Positions 34,325 through 42,932 are shown, numbered from the stretch's first letter. The stretch: 64,000 nucleotides of DNA from Chitinophaga pinensis (GCA_945889235.1 CAMDBK010000001.1:1-64000); one strand, 5' to 3'. Numbers and translations: made by a program. The notes: generated from the letters alone by a model not told the origin.

Positions 34325-35221
34325 CTATTTATCTGTTGCGTTGGCCGGATTCAGTAAATCGTAAAACTGATTCAACTTTGGCAGAATAATAATGCGTGTT
34401 CTGCGATTGGTGGCTCTGCCTTCTTCGGTATCGTTGGAAGCAAGTGCATTGAATTCACCGCGACCAGCTGCAATCAAACGGTTGGGATCAATTTTATAAT
34501 CTGTTTGTAATACTCGTACTACGGCTGTTGCACGTTTTACGCTTAAATCCCAGTTGTCGGAAACGCAGTTAGTACTGATAGGTTTGTTGTCGGTATAGCC
34601 TTCAATCATTACTTCTAAATCGGGTTTTGTTTCAATGATGGCTGCAATTTTTCCTAACACTTCTTTTGCTTTTGATGTAAGGTTAGAACTTCCGCTCTGG
34701 TAAAGCATTTTATCCGAAAGGTTAATGAATACAACCGTTTTATCCACTTTTATTTCCACATCATTATCATCTAATCCTTCTTTTAAAACACCTTTCAGAT
34801 TAATTGCCAAAGCAAGATTTATTGAATCAGCTTTGGTTTTTGCTTCCTGCAAAAAGTGAATGTATTTGTCCTTTGATTCCAACTGCGCCAGTGTTTGGCT
34901 GATATTGTTATTCGCAGCTTGTGTAAGCACTGTTAAATCTCCAACCTGTGTCACAGTTTTATCGCGCTGCGATTTGCAATCGGCAAGTTGTTCTTTCAGG
35001 TCAGTTATCTGTTCCTGTTTATGACTGAGTGCACTACGGGCTTCAATTAAATCGGTTGAATAACGGTTGCGATCATCTTCACACTTCATTAATAATTCGT
35101 TCGCTTTTTTCAGTTCGCTTTCTTTTTTGGTTTGCAGTTCAAGATATTTTTTTTTGCTTACACAAGAGCTTACAGCTACAGCAAAAACGAAAAGGACTAA
35201 AAGGCGCAGGGTTGATTTCAT
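34325..35221 (-). CDS. OmpA-domain lipoprotein with coiled coil
   Basis: The 298-residue protein has a lipobox (VAVSSC, Cys ~20), a coiled coil over residues ~25-120, and a C-terminal OmpA/MotB domain (~165-285) with IEGYTDNKPI, NWDLSVKRATAVV and TNRRTRIIIL. Such proteins tether the outer membrane to peptidoglycan. It may be co-transcribed with the next OmpA-domain gene upstream (50 nt gap). Confidence 0.88.
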   Translation of the reverse strand: MKSTLRLLVLFVFAVAVSSCVSKKKYLELQTKKESELKKANELLMKCEDDRNRYSTDLIEARSALSHKQEQITDLKEQLADCKSQRDKTVTQVGDLTVLTQAANNNISQTLAQLESKDKYIHFLQEAKTKADSINLALAINLKGVLKEGLDDNDVEIKVDKTVVFINLSDKMLYQSGSSNLTSKAKEVLGKIAAIIETKPDLEVMIEGYTDNKPISTNCVSDNWDLSVKRATAVVRVLQTDYKIDPNRLIAAGRGEFNALASNDTEEGRATNRRTRIIILPKLNQFYDLLNPANATDK

Positions 35222-35271
35222 GTTTTAATATTTTGCACGAAAGTAAAAATTAAATAAATAGTGCTGATGGA

Positions 35272-36378
35272 TTATTGAAATACTACTTCCACTCTTCTAT
35301 TTTTTTGTTTTCCTTCTTCACTCTCGTTTGAGGAAATAGGCTCTGCATCACCCTTGCCATCAAAGGAAAGACGTGAGGCGTTGATATTTTTTTGTTTAAG
35401 ATAATTCAAAACAGTTTCTGCACGATATTTTGAAAGAGTTAGGTTTTCTTCTTTTTCACCAACATTATCGGTATGCCCTGTAATGCTTGCTTTTAAATCA
35501 GGATTGTTAATAAGATACTCAGCAAGTTCATTCAGTTCCTCAAAAGAAGAAGGAAGTAAATCTGTTTTTCCTGATTCAAAAACAATGTTTCTAAAAATAT
35601 GTGATCTACCTGTTTCATAAACTTTTGGCAATTCTGTGTCAGGAATTTTTTGCTCGACTTTTTGAACTGAACTTGTTTTTTCTTCTAAAGGAATTAGCGT
35701 AAAATCATCAATAAAATAGTGCGCATAATTAGCTTTGCCGGGTATTTCACGGTTGTAGGTTCTTATCTCCGATTCATTTCTTTCTCGATACACGAATGAA
35801 CCAAAGGTTAAGAATTTTTCTGTTCCGTCTGCTTCATAAACTGCTTCCAGTTTTTCCCAATCCTTTGAATTGGAATAACCATTTTCATTTCTGAAAATAA
35901 CTGAAGGTTTTCCAAGAAGCGGTTCATCGTTAAGCACCAAAATTTCTTTTGCTGTAAAAATGATACAGAACTCTTTCATACTGCCCAACCATGGTGCATC
36001 ACCGCAACTGATGTAGATTTCCACTTTATACTTTTTTCCTTTCTCAAGTGGTTTTTTTAATTCTGCCTGAAGATATTCACGATAGGTTTTGGTGATACAA
36101 ATTCCGGTATAGGCTTTTCCTGAATGCGGTTGTTGTTTACCGAAATAATTTTTTTCTGTTCCTGCTTTTTTGCTTTTCGAATCACTGTGATAATAATCTC
36201 CTCCGCCCGCTAAAACCGGAATTGTCCAGTATTCCAAACACTTTTTTCCCTGACCGATATTTGTTGGTAAAGCTTTGTGTTGTTCAAAATCAGAATTGAG
36301 CAAATAATTTTCCTGAGCACACAATTTATTCTGTAAAAAGAAAAACAGAAACAAATAAAAAAACTGTGCGGGTTTCAT
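35272..36378 (-). CDS. OmpA-domain protein with N-terminal jelly-roll-like domain
   Basis: The 368-residue protein has a signal peptide ending LCAQ. The N-terminal ~230 residues begin NYLLNSDFEQHKALPTNIGQ and contain HSGKAYTGI, a pattern of the carbohydrate-binding-like modules of Bacteroidota surface proteins. The C-terminal ~110 residues form an OmpA domain with ASITGHTDNVGE, LSKYRAETVLNYL and KNRRVEVVF, expected to bind peptidoglycan. It starts 16 nt after the cysN stop on the same strand, so it may be read through from the cys operon. Confidence 0.85.
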   Translation of the reverse strand: MKPAQFFYLFLFFFLQNKLCAQENYLLNSDFEQHKALPTNIGQGKKCLEYWTIPVLAGGGDYYHSDSKSKKAGTEKNYFGKQQPHSGKAYTGICITKTYREYLQAELKKPLEKGKKYKVEIYISCGDAPWLGSMKEFCIIFTAKEILVLNDEPLLGKPSVIFRNENGYSNSKDWEKLEAVYEADGTEKFLTFGSFVYRERNESEIRTYNREIPGKANYAHYFIDDFTLIPLEEKTSSVQKVEQKIPDTELPKVYETGRSHIFRNIVFESGKTDLLPSSFEELNELAEYLINNPDLKASITGHTDNVGEKEENLTLSKYRAETVLNYLKQKNINASRLSFDGKGDAEPISSNESEEGKQKNRRVEVVFQ

Positions 36379-36394
36379 TTCTGAACTTTTTCTA

Positions 36395-37666
36395 TTACTG
36401 AATCATTCCTGCAGCAACAGTTTCATTGGTTCCTTCATCAATAAGAATAAGGCTTCCGGTAATACGGTTGTTTTTATAACTGTCTTTGAATAACGGCTTG
36501 GTTGTGCGCAAACGTGCATGAAAAATATCGTTCATCTTCACGTTTTTATCATCTTCAATTTTCGTGAGTGTGTTGATGTCAATCTTATAATTTATTTCTT
36601 TGATAACAGCACGCGCCTCATTACTTGTATGCTTCAAAAAATATTTTGCTCCCGGTTGTGGTGAACGATTATTGAGCCAGCATAACATTGTATCCACGTC
36701 TTGTGTACTTTCAGGTTGATTTTCTTTTTTTACAATCATGTCTCCGCGACTAATATCTATTTCATCTTCCAACGTAATAGAAACCGACATAGGCGCGAAT
36801 GCCTCATCCAACGCGCCATCCAGCGTAGCAATGGATTTTATTTTTGAAGTAAATCCTGAAGGCAATGCAACAATTTCATCACCGGGTTTAAAAATTCCTC
36901 CGGCTATTCTTCCTGCATAACCGCGGTAATCGTGGTACTCATCTGTATGCGGACGAATTACATATTGCACAGGGAAACGCGCGTCCTCATGATTCCAGTC
37001 ACTGCCGATGTGTACATTTTCTAAGGTGTTTAAAAGTGCTGAACCTTTGAACCAATCCATGTTAGTGGAGCGGTCTACTACATTATCGCCATGCAACGCA
37101 GAAACAGGGACAAACTCAATATCCTTAACATCTAACGTTGCCGAAAACTTTTTGTAATCGGCAACAATGCGGTTGTAAACTTCTTCGCTGTAATCCACTA
37201 AATCCATTTTGTTTACACACACAATCAAGTGTGGAATTTTCAACAACGAAGCAATAAAAGAATGACGACAGGTTTGCTCAATCACCCCTTTGCGTGCATC
37301 AATTAAAATCAGCGCAAGGTTGGCGGTTGATGCGCCCGTAATCATGTTGCGGGTGTACTGAATATGTCCGGGTGTATCGGCAATAATGAATTTACGTTTG
37401 GGTGTTGCGAAGTAGCGATACGCAACATCAATCGTAATTCCCTGCTCACGCTCCGCACGCAAGCCATCTGTTAAAAGTGAAAGATCAACATGCTGCAATC
37501 CCTTTTTTTCTGAACTCGCTTTTACAGCATCTAACTGGTCTTCAAAAATTGATTTGCTGTCATAAAGTAAACGACCGATTAAAGTGCTTTTGCCGTCATC
37601 AACTGACCCAGCAGTTGTGAAGCGAAGCAATTCCATATTAAGGTAAGAAACTGAATCTGCTTTCAT
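36395..37666 (-). CDS. cysN: sulfate adenylyltransferase subunit 1 (GTPase)
   Basis: CysN is the GTPase subunit that drives APS formation from sulfate and ATP by CysD. The 423-residue protein has G1 GSVDDGKST, switch II DTPGHIQYTRNM, NKMD and the C-terminal elongation-factor-like domains. No fused CysC is present; cysC is separate. Its ATG overlaps the TGA of the preceding toxin gene (ATGA), so its translation is probably coupled to the toxin reading frame. Confidence 0.95.
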   Translation of the reverse strand: MKADSVSYLNMELLRFTTAGSVDDGKSTLIGRLLYDSKSIFEDQLDAVKASSEKKGLQHVDLSLLTDGLRAEREQGITIDVAYRYFATPKRKFIIADTPGHIQYTRNMITGASTANLALILIDARKGVIEQTCRHSFIASLLKIPHLIVCVNKMDLVDYSEEVYNRIVADYKKFSATLDVKDIEFVPVSALHGDNVVDRSTNMDWFKGSALLNTLENVHIGSDWNHEDARFPVQYVIRPHTDEYHDYRGYAGRIAGGIFKPGDEIVALPSGFTSKIKSIATLDGALDEAFAPMSVSITLEDEIDISRGDMIVKKENQPESTQDVDTMLCWLNNRSPQPGAKYFLKHTSNEARAVIKEINYKIDINTLTKIEDDKNVKMNDIFHARLRTTKPLFKDSYKNNRITGSLILIDEGTNETVAAGMIQ

Positions 37667-37998
37667 CTTATTTTTACTTTCTTCAGCCTTGATATTTTTT
37701 TCGGATTCTGGCTGGAATGAAAAACACTCAAAATCTCAACCCTGTTTGTCTTTACACGATAAATTATTTTGTAAGGACGGTAAGTAAGCTTACGGTATAT
37801 TTTTGTCTTTGTTGGTAATTCAGAACACTCTTCGTAACGAAAAGGTGAAAAGACAAGAGATTTAGAAAGTTCTACGATTTCTGCAACAACCTTGTCTGCA
37901 TTTTTCTGACTACCCTCTTTTATATGCTCATAAATATTTTTGAGGTTTTCTTCAGCATCACGCGACCAAAAAATCTCAAATAATTTTTTCTTTACCAC
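37663..37998 (-). CDS. RelE/ParE-family toxin inside the cys operon
   Basis: The 111-residue basic protein matches the ParE/RelE fold: FWSRDAEENLKNIYEHIKEGS, a central helix, then YRKLTYRPYKIIYRV and VEILSVFHSSQNPKK. ParE toxins attack gyrase and RelE toxins cut ribosome-bound mRNA; the class here is not decided. The start is a GTG at 37998 overlapping the antitoxin stop (GTGGTAA), and its own TGA overlaps the cysN ATG. All key strands seem present, so the gene looks intact. Confidence 0.82.
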   Translation of the reverse strand: MVKKKLFEIFWSRDAEENLKNIYEHIKEGSQKNADKVVAEIVELSKSLVFSPFRYEECSELPTKTKIYRKLTYRPYKIIYRVKTNRVEILSVFHSSQNPKKISRLKKVKIR

Positions 37999-38216
37999 TT
38001 TTTAATGTTTTCCGCTAATTGCTGAACAGAAATGAATCCACTCTTTTCAGACTTTTTTATCATGGAGCGGAAGTCTTTTAAATCCATTGGTTCGCCTTTT
38101 ACTGCAAGATTTTTATTCCCTGACTTAATGGATTTAACAGAAAGAAGTTTCTTAGCAACTTCAATCAGCAGATTGGCTTCCTTTTCGTTGTTTAGAGTGA
38201 TAGTTATGGTTGTCAT
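37992..38216 (-). CDS. antitoxin of the cys-operon toxin-antitoxin pair
   Basis: This 74-residue protein precedes the toxin, overlaps it by 7 nt and has the size and order of type II antitoxins. It begins MTTITITLNNEKEANLLIE, and its C-terminal half (MDLKDFRSMIKKSEKSG, SVQQLAENIKKW) would be the toxin-wrapping part. The DNA-binding fold is not recognised. It lies 27 nt after cysD. A -7 box just upstream could give the pair its own promoter. Confidence 0.75.
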   Translation of the reverse strand: MTTITITLNNEKEANLLIEVAKKLLSVKSIKSGNKNLAVKGEPMDLKDFRSMIKKSEKSGFISVQQLAENIKKW

Positions 38217-38234
38217 GTTTTTAATTTAGAAAAG

Positions 38235-38242
38235 CAAATTTA
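38235..38242 (-). promoter_or_regulatory. possible internal -7 box for the toxin-antitoxin pair
   Basis: On the minus strand TAAATTTG (exact TAnnTTTG) lies immediately after the cysD stop, 18 nt before the antitoxin ATG. No TTTG is present at the expected -33. Confidence 0.35.
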
Positions 38243-38243
38243 A

Positions 38244-39149
38244 TTAAAAATATCCACTCTTCTTCCTGTCTTCCATTGCTGCTTCACTTCTGCGGTCATC
38301 AATCCTGCTGCCGCGTTCCGTTACTCGTGTGGCTGCAACTTCAGCTACAATTTCTTCCACTGAATTTGCTGTGGATAATACTGCACCCGTGCAACTGATA
38401 TCACCAATGGTGCGGAAACGCACCTGCATTTTTTCTACTTTTTCAGTTGGCTTGAGCGGAATAACATTTGCGTTTGCATAAATTACACCATCTCTGACAA
38501 AGCACTCACGTTCGTGCGTAAAATACAACGAAGGCATTTCAATTTTTTCGTGAAGAATGTATTGCCACACATCCATCTCAGTCCAGTTGCTGATAGGAAA
38601 CACACGAAAATGTTCACCGATATTTTTTCTGCCGTTGAAAATATTCCAGAGTTCTGGACGCTGGTTCTTCGGGTCCCACTGACCAAATTCATCCCGGTGC
38701 GAAAAGAAACGTTCTTTGGCTCTTGCCTTCTCTTCATCTCTGCGTGCACCGCCTATGCAGGCATCAAATTTATATTTTTCAATGGTGTCTAAAAGAGTAA
38801 CTGTTTGCAACACATTGCGACTGGCATTGTATCCTTTTTCTTCCGTTACTTTTCCGGTATCAATACTTTCCTGAACCGAGCCAACAAGTAATTGTGCTCC
38901 GTATTTTTTTGCAAGATTATCACGGTAAACAAGTGTTTCCTCAAAGTTGTGTCCTGTATCAACGTGCAATAATGGAAACGGAATATTGGCAGGAAAAAAC
39001 GCTTTTCGCGCCAGATGAAAACAAACAATACTGTCTTTGCCACCCGAAAAAAGTAATGCCGGTTTTTCGAACTGTGCCGCCACTTCACGAATCACAAAAA
39101 TGGATTCTGCCTCTAATTCTTTTAAGTGTGAAAGCTGATACTGATTCAT
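38244..39149 (-). CDS. cysD: sulfate adenylyltransferase subunit 2
   Basis: CysD forms APS from ATP and sulfate. The 301-residue protein has the PP-loop SGGKDS (~residues 35-40), LLHVDTGHNF, GGARRDEEKARAKER and the characteristic C-terminal GSRIDDRRSEAAMEDRKKSGYF region (read in two parts). Its ATG overlaps the cysC stop by 4 nt. In the usual operon cysN follows directly; here a toxin-antitoxin pair intervenes. Confidence 0.96.
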   Translation of the reverse strand: MNQYQLSHLKELEAESIFVIREVAAQFEKPALLFSGGKDSIVCFHLARKAFFPANIPFPLLHVDTGHNFEETLVYRDNLAKKYGAQLLVGSVQESIDTGKVTEEKGYNASRNVLQTVTLLDTIEKYKFDACIGGARRDEEKARAKERFFSHRDEFGQWDPKNQRPELWNIFNGRKNIGEHFRVFPISNWTEMDVWQYILHEKIEMPSLYFTHERECFVRDGVIYANANVIPLKPTEKVEKMQVRFRTIGDISCTGAVLSTANSVEEIVAEVAATRVTERGSRIDDRRSEAAMEDRKKSGYF

Positions 39150-39715
39150 TTCAATTCAATTTTCGGCAAAATAGTTTCAAGAATTTGCTGCACACATTCC
39201 TGTAAATTCTGCTGGTGTGTGTTCAGTGTTAGTTCAGCATTGACAGGCTTTTCGTAAGGCGAGTCAATTCCTGTAAAATTTTTCAGTTCTCCTTTTCTTG
39301 CTTTTTTATACAAGCCTTTTACATCACGATGCTCACAAACTTCCAACGGACAATTTACAAATACTTCAACAAATTCATTTCCTAAAAGTTCACGAACAAT
39401 TTTTCTGTCGTTGGCAAAAGGCGAAATAAACGCAGCAATAACAACGGTTCCCGAATCAGCAAACAGTTTTGCAACCTCACCTGTTCTGCGGATATTTTCT
39501 TTTCGCGCTTCTTCGGTGAACGATAAATCTTTATTCAATCCTGTTCTTAAAATATCACCGTCCAACGTATAGGTGTGAATATTTTTTGCAAAAAGCTGTT
39601 GCTCCAGTTCATTCGCAATGGTTGACTTTCCCGCACCAGAAAGTCCGGTAAGCCATACGGCCAGACCTTTATGTCCTTTTAGTTTATTGCGTTCCCCTTT
39701 GCTTATATTTTTCAT
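39146..39715 (-). CDS. cysC: adenylylsulfate kinase
   Basis: CysC phosphorylates APS to PAPS. The 189-residue protein has the Walker A GLSGAGKST, DGDILRTGLNKDLSFTEEAR, ENIRRTGEVAKLFADSG, FISPFANDRK and CEHRDVKGLYKKAR. It is the first gene of the run cysC-cysD-antitoxin-toxin-cysN, all on the minus strand with overlaps or short gaps. No PAPS reductase gene is in the window. Confidence 0.95.
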   Translation of the reverse strand: MKNISKGERNKLKGHKGLAVWLTGLSGAGKSTIANELEQQLFAKNIHTYTLDGDILRTGLNKDLSFTEEARKENIRRTGEVAKLFADSGTVVIAAFISPFANDRKIVRELLGNEFVEVFVNCPLEVCEHRDVKGLYKKARKGELKNFTGIDSPYEKPVNAELTLNTHQQNLQECVQQILETILPKIELK

Positions 39716-39723
39716 AAGAGGTG

Positions 39724-39731
39724 CAAAAGTA
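39724..39731 (-). promoter_or_regulatory. -7 box for the cys operon
   Basis: On the minus strand TACTTTTG (exact TAnnTTTG) ends 8 nt before the cysC ATG; a nearly leaderless mRNA is implied. Confidence 0.4.
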
Positions 39732-39786
39732 TTGAATTATAGGTTTTGATTTCTTTCTTTACATTTACCTTATTAAATCTAAAAAC

Positions 39787-41349
39787 ATGAAATTAAATTT
39801 TACGCTTTTTCTTTTTGGTTTGCCTGCTGCCTGCTTTGCACAAAACCAGGTTCCTGTAATTTCAAATGTTACTACTACCGCTCCCTTTAATACCGGACAG
39901 GTGCTGATTAATTACGATGTTGCCGACAATGAAAATGATAACGTTGACATCAAAGTTGCCTTTTCAAATGACGGAATAAATTACATTGTATCAGCCGGAA
40001 CAACCAGTGGTGATGTGGGTTTCCAGATTACACCCAGTACAGGAAAACAAATTATCTGGAATTATGACACGCTCACTAACATCGTAAATTATTCGGTTCG
40101 ACTGGTTGCTGATGACCGACAAATTCCAAACATACAGGACATTGTTGACCAGGTTGACAGCGTACTGCTGCGCAACGATTTAGAATATGTTTCTTCCGAT
40201 ATACGCCATTACCTAGCAAACCCAACACATCTGGAAGAGGTGAAAGACAGTATTCAATCGCGTTTTGAAGATGCAGGGCTTGCCGTTTACCGTCAGGATT
40301 TTGACCGCGCAAATTATCTGGGACAAAATATAATCGGAAAAAAAGCAGGACTTGGAATGGAGGCGCACACCTTTATTATTGATGCGCATTTCGATACGGT
40401 GAGTGATGCACCCGGTGCAGATGATAATGGTTCGGGAGTGGTTGGTTTCTTAGAAGCACTGCGGGTTTTAGCGCCTTATAATTTTGAGAAAACAATAAAA
40501 TTTATCGGTTTTGATTTTGAAGAAAGCGTAGGAGTTGCAGGAACTTACGGCAGCGCCATGTACACACAAAGTCAAATTCCAAGCTGGGAAATAATTGATG
40601 GAGTGGCGAATTATGAAATGATTGGCTATTACACCAACGTAGTCAATTCACAACAAATTCCTTTCGGGTTTGCGTTTTTATTTCCCGACCAATATGCAAT
40701 AGTTACAGCCGACAGCTCACGCGGAAATTTTTTAATCAATGCAGGTGATACTGAATCTTCTGCCTTTACCGCAGCGTTTGATTCGTTGTCAGGTATTTAT
40801 GTTCCGGCACTGAAAGTTACTTCAATTGTATTGCCTAACAACGGTTTGATTTCTGCTGATTTCCGCAGAAGCGACCATGCTAATTTCTGGGATTTAGATG
40901 TTCCCGCATTGTTGCTTACCGATGGCGCGAACTTCCGCAACCTTGATTACCACACGCCAAACGATACTGTGGGTAATTTGAATTTTACATTTATGTCTAA
41001 CATTGTTAAAGGCACTGTTGCAACCATTGCAACACTTGCCGGGCTACAACACAGCTCCTATGTAGATGCAGGAAATATTATTGCCTCTGTTCCCGAATCA
41101 AATTATGTGTGTGATGTTTTGGTTTTCCCAAACCCGGTAAAAAATAAACTGACCATTAAAACAGGTGATTGTTTTATGCAGGGTTTTAACCTTACAGTGC
41201 TTGATGTTCAGGGAAAATTAGTACGGGCAGAAAAAATTTCTGCAGGTTCACAAACCGAAATTTCATTTGAAAAAATTCCTTCAGGAAATTATTTTGTAGT
41301 GATGGAAGATGGCGGGAAGAGAAGTGTAAAGAAGGTGGTGGTGGAGTAA
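39787..41349 (+). CDS. M28-family zinc peptidase with T9SS sorting domain
   Basis: The 520-residue protein has a signal peptide (ending CFAQ), a ~90-residue Ig-like N-terminal domain, an M28 peptidase domain and a T9SS domain from ~447 (VFPNPVKNKLTI, GNYFVVM). Zinc-site residues are His201/Asp203 (DAHFDTV), Asp212 (GADDNGSG), Glu245-Glu246 (DFEES) and a His in RRSDHANFWD. M28 enzymes are mostly aminopeptidases. It is expected at or outside the cell surface. Its stop abuts the convergent lgt gene. Confidence 0.9.
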   Translation: MKLNFTLFLFGLPAACFAQNQVPVISNVTTTAPFNTGQVLINYDVADNENDNVDIKVAFSNDGINYIVSAGTTSGDVGFQITPSTGKQIIWNYDTLTNIVNYSVRLVADDRQIPNIQDIVDQVDSVLLRNDLEYVSSDIRHYLANPTHLEEVKDSIQSRFEDAGLAVYRQDFDRANYLGQNIIGKKAGLGMEAHTFIIDAHFDTVSDAPGADDNGSGVVGFLEALRVLAPYNFEKTIKFIGFDFEESVGVAGTYGSAMYTQSQIPSWEIIDGVANYEMIGYYTNVVNSQQIPFGFAFLFPDQYAIVTADSSRGNFLINAGDTESSAFTAAFDSLSGIYVPALKVTSIVLPNNGLISADFRRSDHANFWDLDVPALLLTDGANFRNLDYHTPNDTVGNLNFTFMSNIVKGTVATIATLAGLQHSSYVDAGNIIASVPESNYVCDVLVFPNPVKNKLTIKTGDCFMQGFNLTVLDVQGKLVRAEKISAGSQTEISFEKIPSGNYFVVMEDGGKRSVKKVVVE

Positions 41350-42195
41350 TTATTTCTTCCCTTTAACCAATATCCAAACCCCCAGCGCTACAAAAGGAAT
41401 ACTGAGAATTTGTCCCATATCAATAGGCAGGTAATCTTCAAAACTTACCTGACGCTCTTTTATAAATTCAACTAAAAAGCGGAAGGTGAAAATGGAGATG
41501 ATGCAGAGGGCGAAGTAAAAACCAACGTGTGGACTTGTTTGTTGCTTCTCGACTACGCTCGAAGTGACAGCAAGACCGTTTCGTTTGTACAACAAAAACA
41601 TAACAATAAACAAACTGAAATAAAAAATAGCTTCATACAATTGTGCAGGATGGCGGGGTTCCATATCAACCTGTTCAAAAACAATTGCCCAGGGTACATC
41701 GGTTGGGTAGCCGATAATTTCAGAATTAAAAAAGTTGGCCATGCGTATAAACCCGCAGGCAAGTGGTGTGGCAATGGCTATGCGGTCTAAAAGCGGGAGC
41801 AGGTCTTCTTTGGTTTTCCATTTATAAATTAAGAGTGCCAGCAAAATTCCAAATGCACCGCCATGACTTGCCAATCCGGTATAGGCTTTAAACACCATTG
41901 CTCCGTTTTCATCATACCCAATGGGCAGCAACATTTCAAGCGGATGAAAAAGAAAATAATCGGGTTCATAAAAAAGACAATGCCCTAGTCGCGCTCCGGC
42001 AAATGAACCAATAATAGCATACGTTGCCAGCTGACTTAATTTCTGATACGGAATATGTTCGCGCTTATACAGCCATTCCAGAAACTGAAAGGCTGCAATA
42101 AATCCACCCACAAACAGCAGCCCGTAATAGCGTACAGGTATCCCGAAAACAGTAAATGCTTCGGGTGAGATGTTCCAGTGGATGAAGACGGTCAT
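41350..42195 (-). CDS. lgt: prolipoprotein diacylglyceryl transferase with repeat insertion
   Basis: Lgt adds diacylglycerol to the lipobox Cys of prelipoproteins. The 281-residue protein starts at the ATG at 42195 (MTVFIHWNISPEAF); the codon at 42207 is only a TTG. It has about seven membrane segments, the signature GSFAGARLGHCLFYEPDYF, ASHGGAFG, the NFFNSEIIG loop and RHPAQLYEA. Between two late membrane segments the residues AVTSSVVEKQ are encoded by a dispersed repeat (41544-41568), kept in frame in a loop. Confidence 0.94.
   Translation of the reverse strand: MTVFIHWNISPEAFTVFGIPVRYYGLLFVGGFIAAFQFLEWLYKREHIPYQKLSQLATYAIIGSFAGARLGHCLFYEPDYFLFHPLEMLLPIGYDENGAMVFKAYTGLASHGGAFGILLALLIYKWKTKEDLLPLLDRIAIATPLACGFIRMANFFNSEIIGYPTDVPWAIVFEQVDMEPRHPAQLYEAIFYFSLFIVMFLLYKRNGLAVTSSVVEKQQTSPHVGFYFALCIISIFTFRFLVEFIKERQVSFEDYLPIDMGQILSIPFVALGVWILVKGKK
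41544..41568. repeat. TCGACTACGCTCGAAGTGAC element inside lgt
   Basis: This 25-bp segment matches the inverse of 48233-48257 at 23 of 25 positions (two C/T changes). It lies in frame in a loop of Lgt, read as part of VTSSVVEK. Confidence 0.8.
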
Positions 42196-42259
42196 AAGAA
42201 GCGGCAAAGTAAAGAGATTTTCTTTGGAGGATGGAATTCCGGCATAAACACATTCTCCT

Positions 42260-42267
42260 TATATTTG
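42260..42267 (+). promoter_or_regulatory. -7 box for the second toxin-antitoxin pair
   Basis: TATATTTG is an exact TAnnTTTG ending 39 nt before the antitoxin ATG at 42307. It supports that start over the longer frame from 42178. No clear -33. Confidence 0.4.
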
Positions 42268-42306
42268 TCTGCCCGTTCCATTCAGGCGGGTAAAAAAAAC
42301 AGCGCC

Positions 42307-42528
42307 ATGCTTTATACCATTGACATAAACCAGGAAAATAAAAATTCTCATTTAGTAAAGCTCTTGCTTGAAAACCAGAAATTAGTGCGGCTGAAAAAAT
42401 TGAAAGAGAAGGCAACAAAACCCAATAAACTTATGGAAGAACTTGAAAAAGGTTTGCTGGAAGTAAAACTAATGAGCGAAGGAAAAAAACCAAAACGAAA
42501 ATTAAAGAAGTTGCTGAATGGCAAATAA
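42307..42528 (+). CDS. probable antitoxin of the second toxin-antitoxin pair
   Basis: The 73-residue protein starts at the ATG at 42307 (MLYTIDINQENKNS). It is very rich in Lys and Leu (LLLENQKLVRLKKLKEKATK, KKPKRKLKKLLNGK) and mostly helical. It overlaps the following toxin gene by 11 nt, the usual sign of an antitoxin-toxin pair. It has no sequence likeness that I can see to the antitoxin at 37992. The assignment rests on context. Confidence 0.65.
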   Translation: MLYTIDINQENKNSHLVKLLLENQKLVRLKKLKEKATKPNKLMEELEKGLLEVKLMSEGKKPKRKLKKLLNGK

Positions 42529-42856
42529 TGTTTACCACACTTCGTTTTTTGAAAACAGATATAAACGCCTTGCCCGCAAACACAAAACATTAGAACAAGA
42601 TCTTAAAGCACTTGAGAAAGATTTAACACTTAATCCTGAACAGGGAAAAAGTTTAGGCGCAAACCTCTACAAAATAAGGCTGGCAGTTGAAAGTAAAGGG
42701 AAAGGGAAGAGCGGAGGGTTCAGAATTATTACCTACCTGATAAAGAAAGCAGCAAATGAAAAGGAAATTTATCTGCTTACCATTTACGATAAGAGCGAAG
42801 AAAGTTCAATAGACAAAAAATTACTCTTGCAGATTGTGAAGAGCTTGTTTAGTTAA
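42518..42856 (+). CDS. RelE/HigB-like toxin
   Basis: The 112-residue basic protein matches the RelE/HigB-like fold: FFENRYKRLARKHKTLEQDLKA, LGANLYKIRLAVESKGKGKSGGFRIITYL, and IYLLTIYDKSEESSID. The 'KSGGFRII' pattern is characteristic of a subgroup of mRNA-interferase type toxins. It overlaps its antitoxin by 11 nt and is followed 76 nt later by a GT87-like gene. The pair sits between lgt and a membrane protein gene. Confidence 0.8.
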   Translation: MANNVYHTSFFENRYKRLARKHKTLEQDLKALEKDLTLNPEQGKSLGANLYKIRLAVESKGKGKSGGFRIITYLIKKAANEKEIYLLTIYDKSEESSIDKKLLLQIVKSLFS

Positions 42857-42932
42857 ATCCTACGCTGCCCTGATTTCTGCTTTTTTGTTGCTGCTTTTTA
42901 TTTCTTTGTTTACTTTTAGCACAAAGCCCGTC

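Noticed and set aside
42178..42306. Upstream extension of the second antitoxin frame
   Set aside because: It would overlap the lgt start and begin upstream of the probable promoter box; the ATG at 42307 is better.
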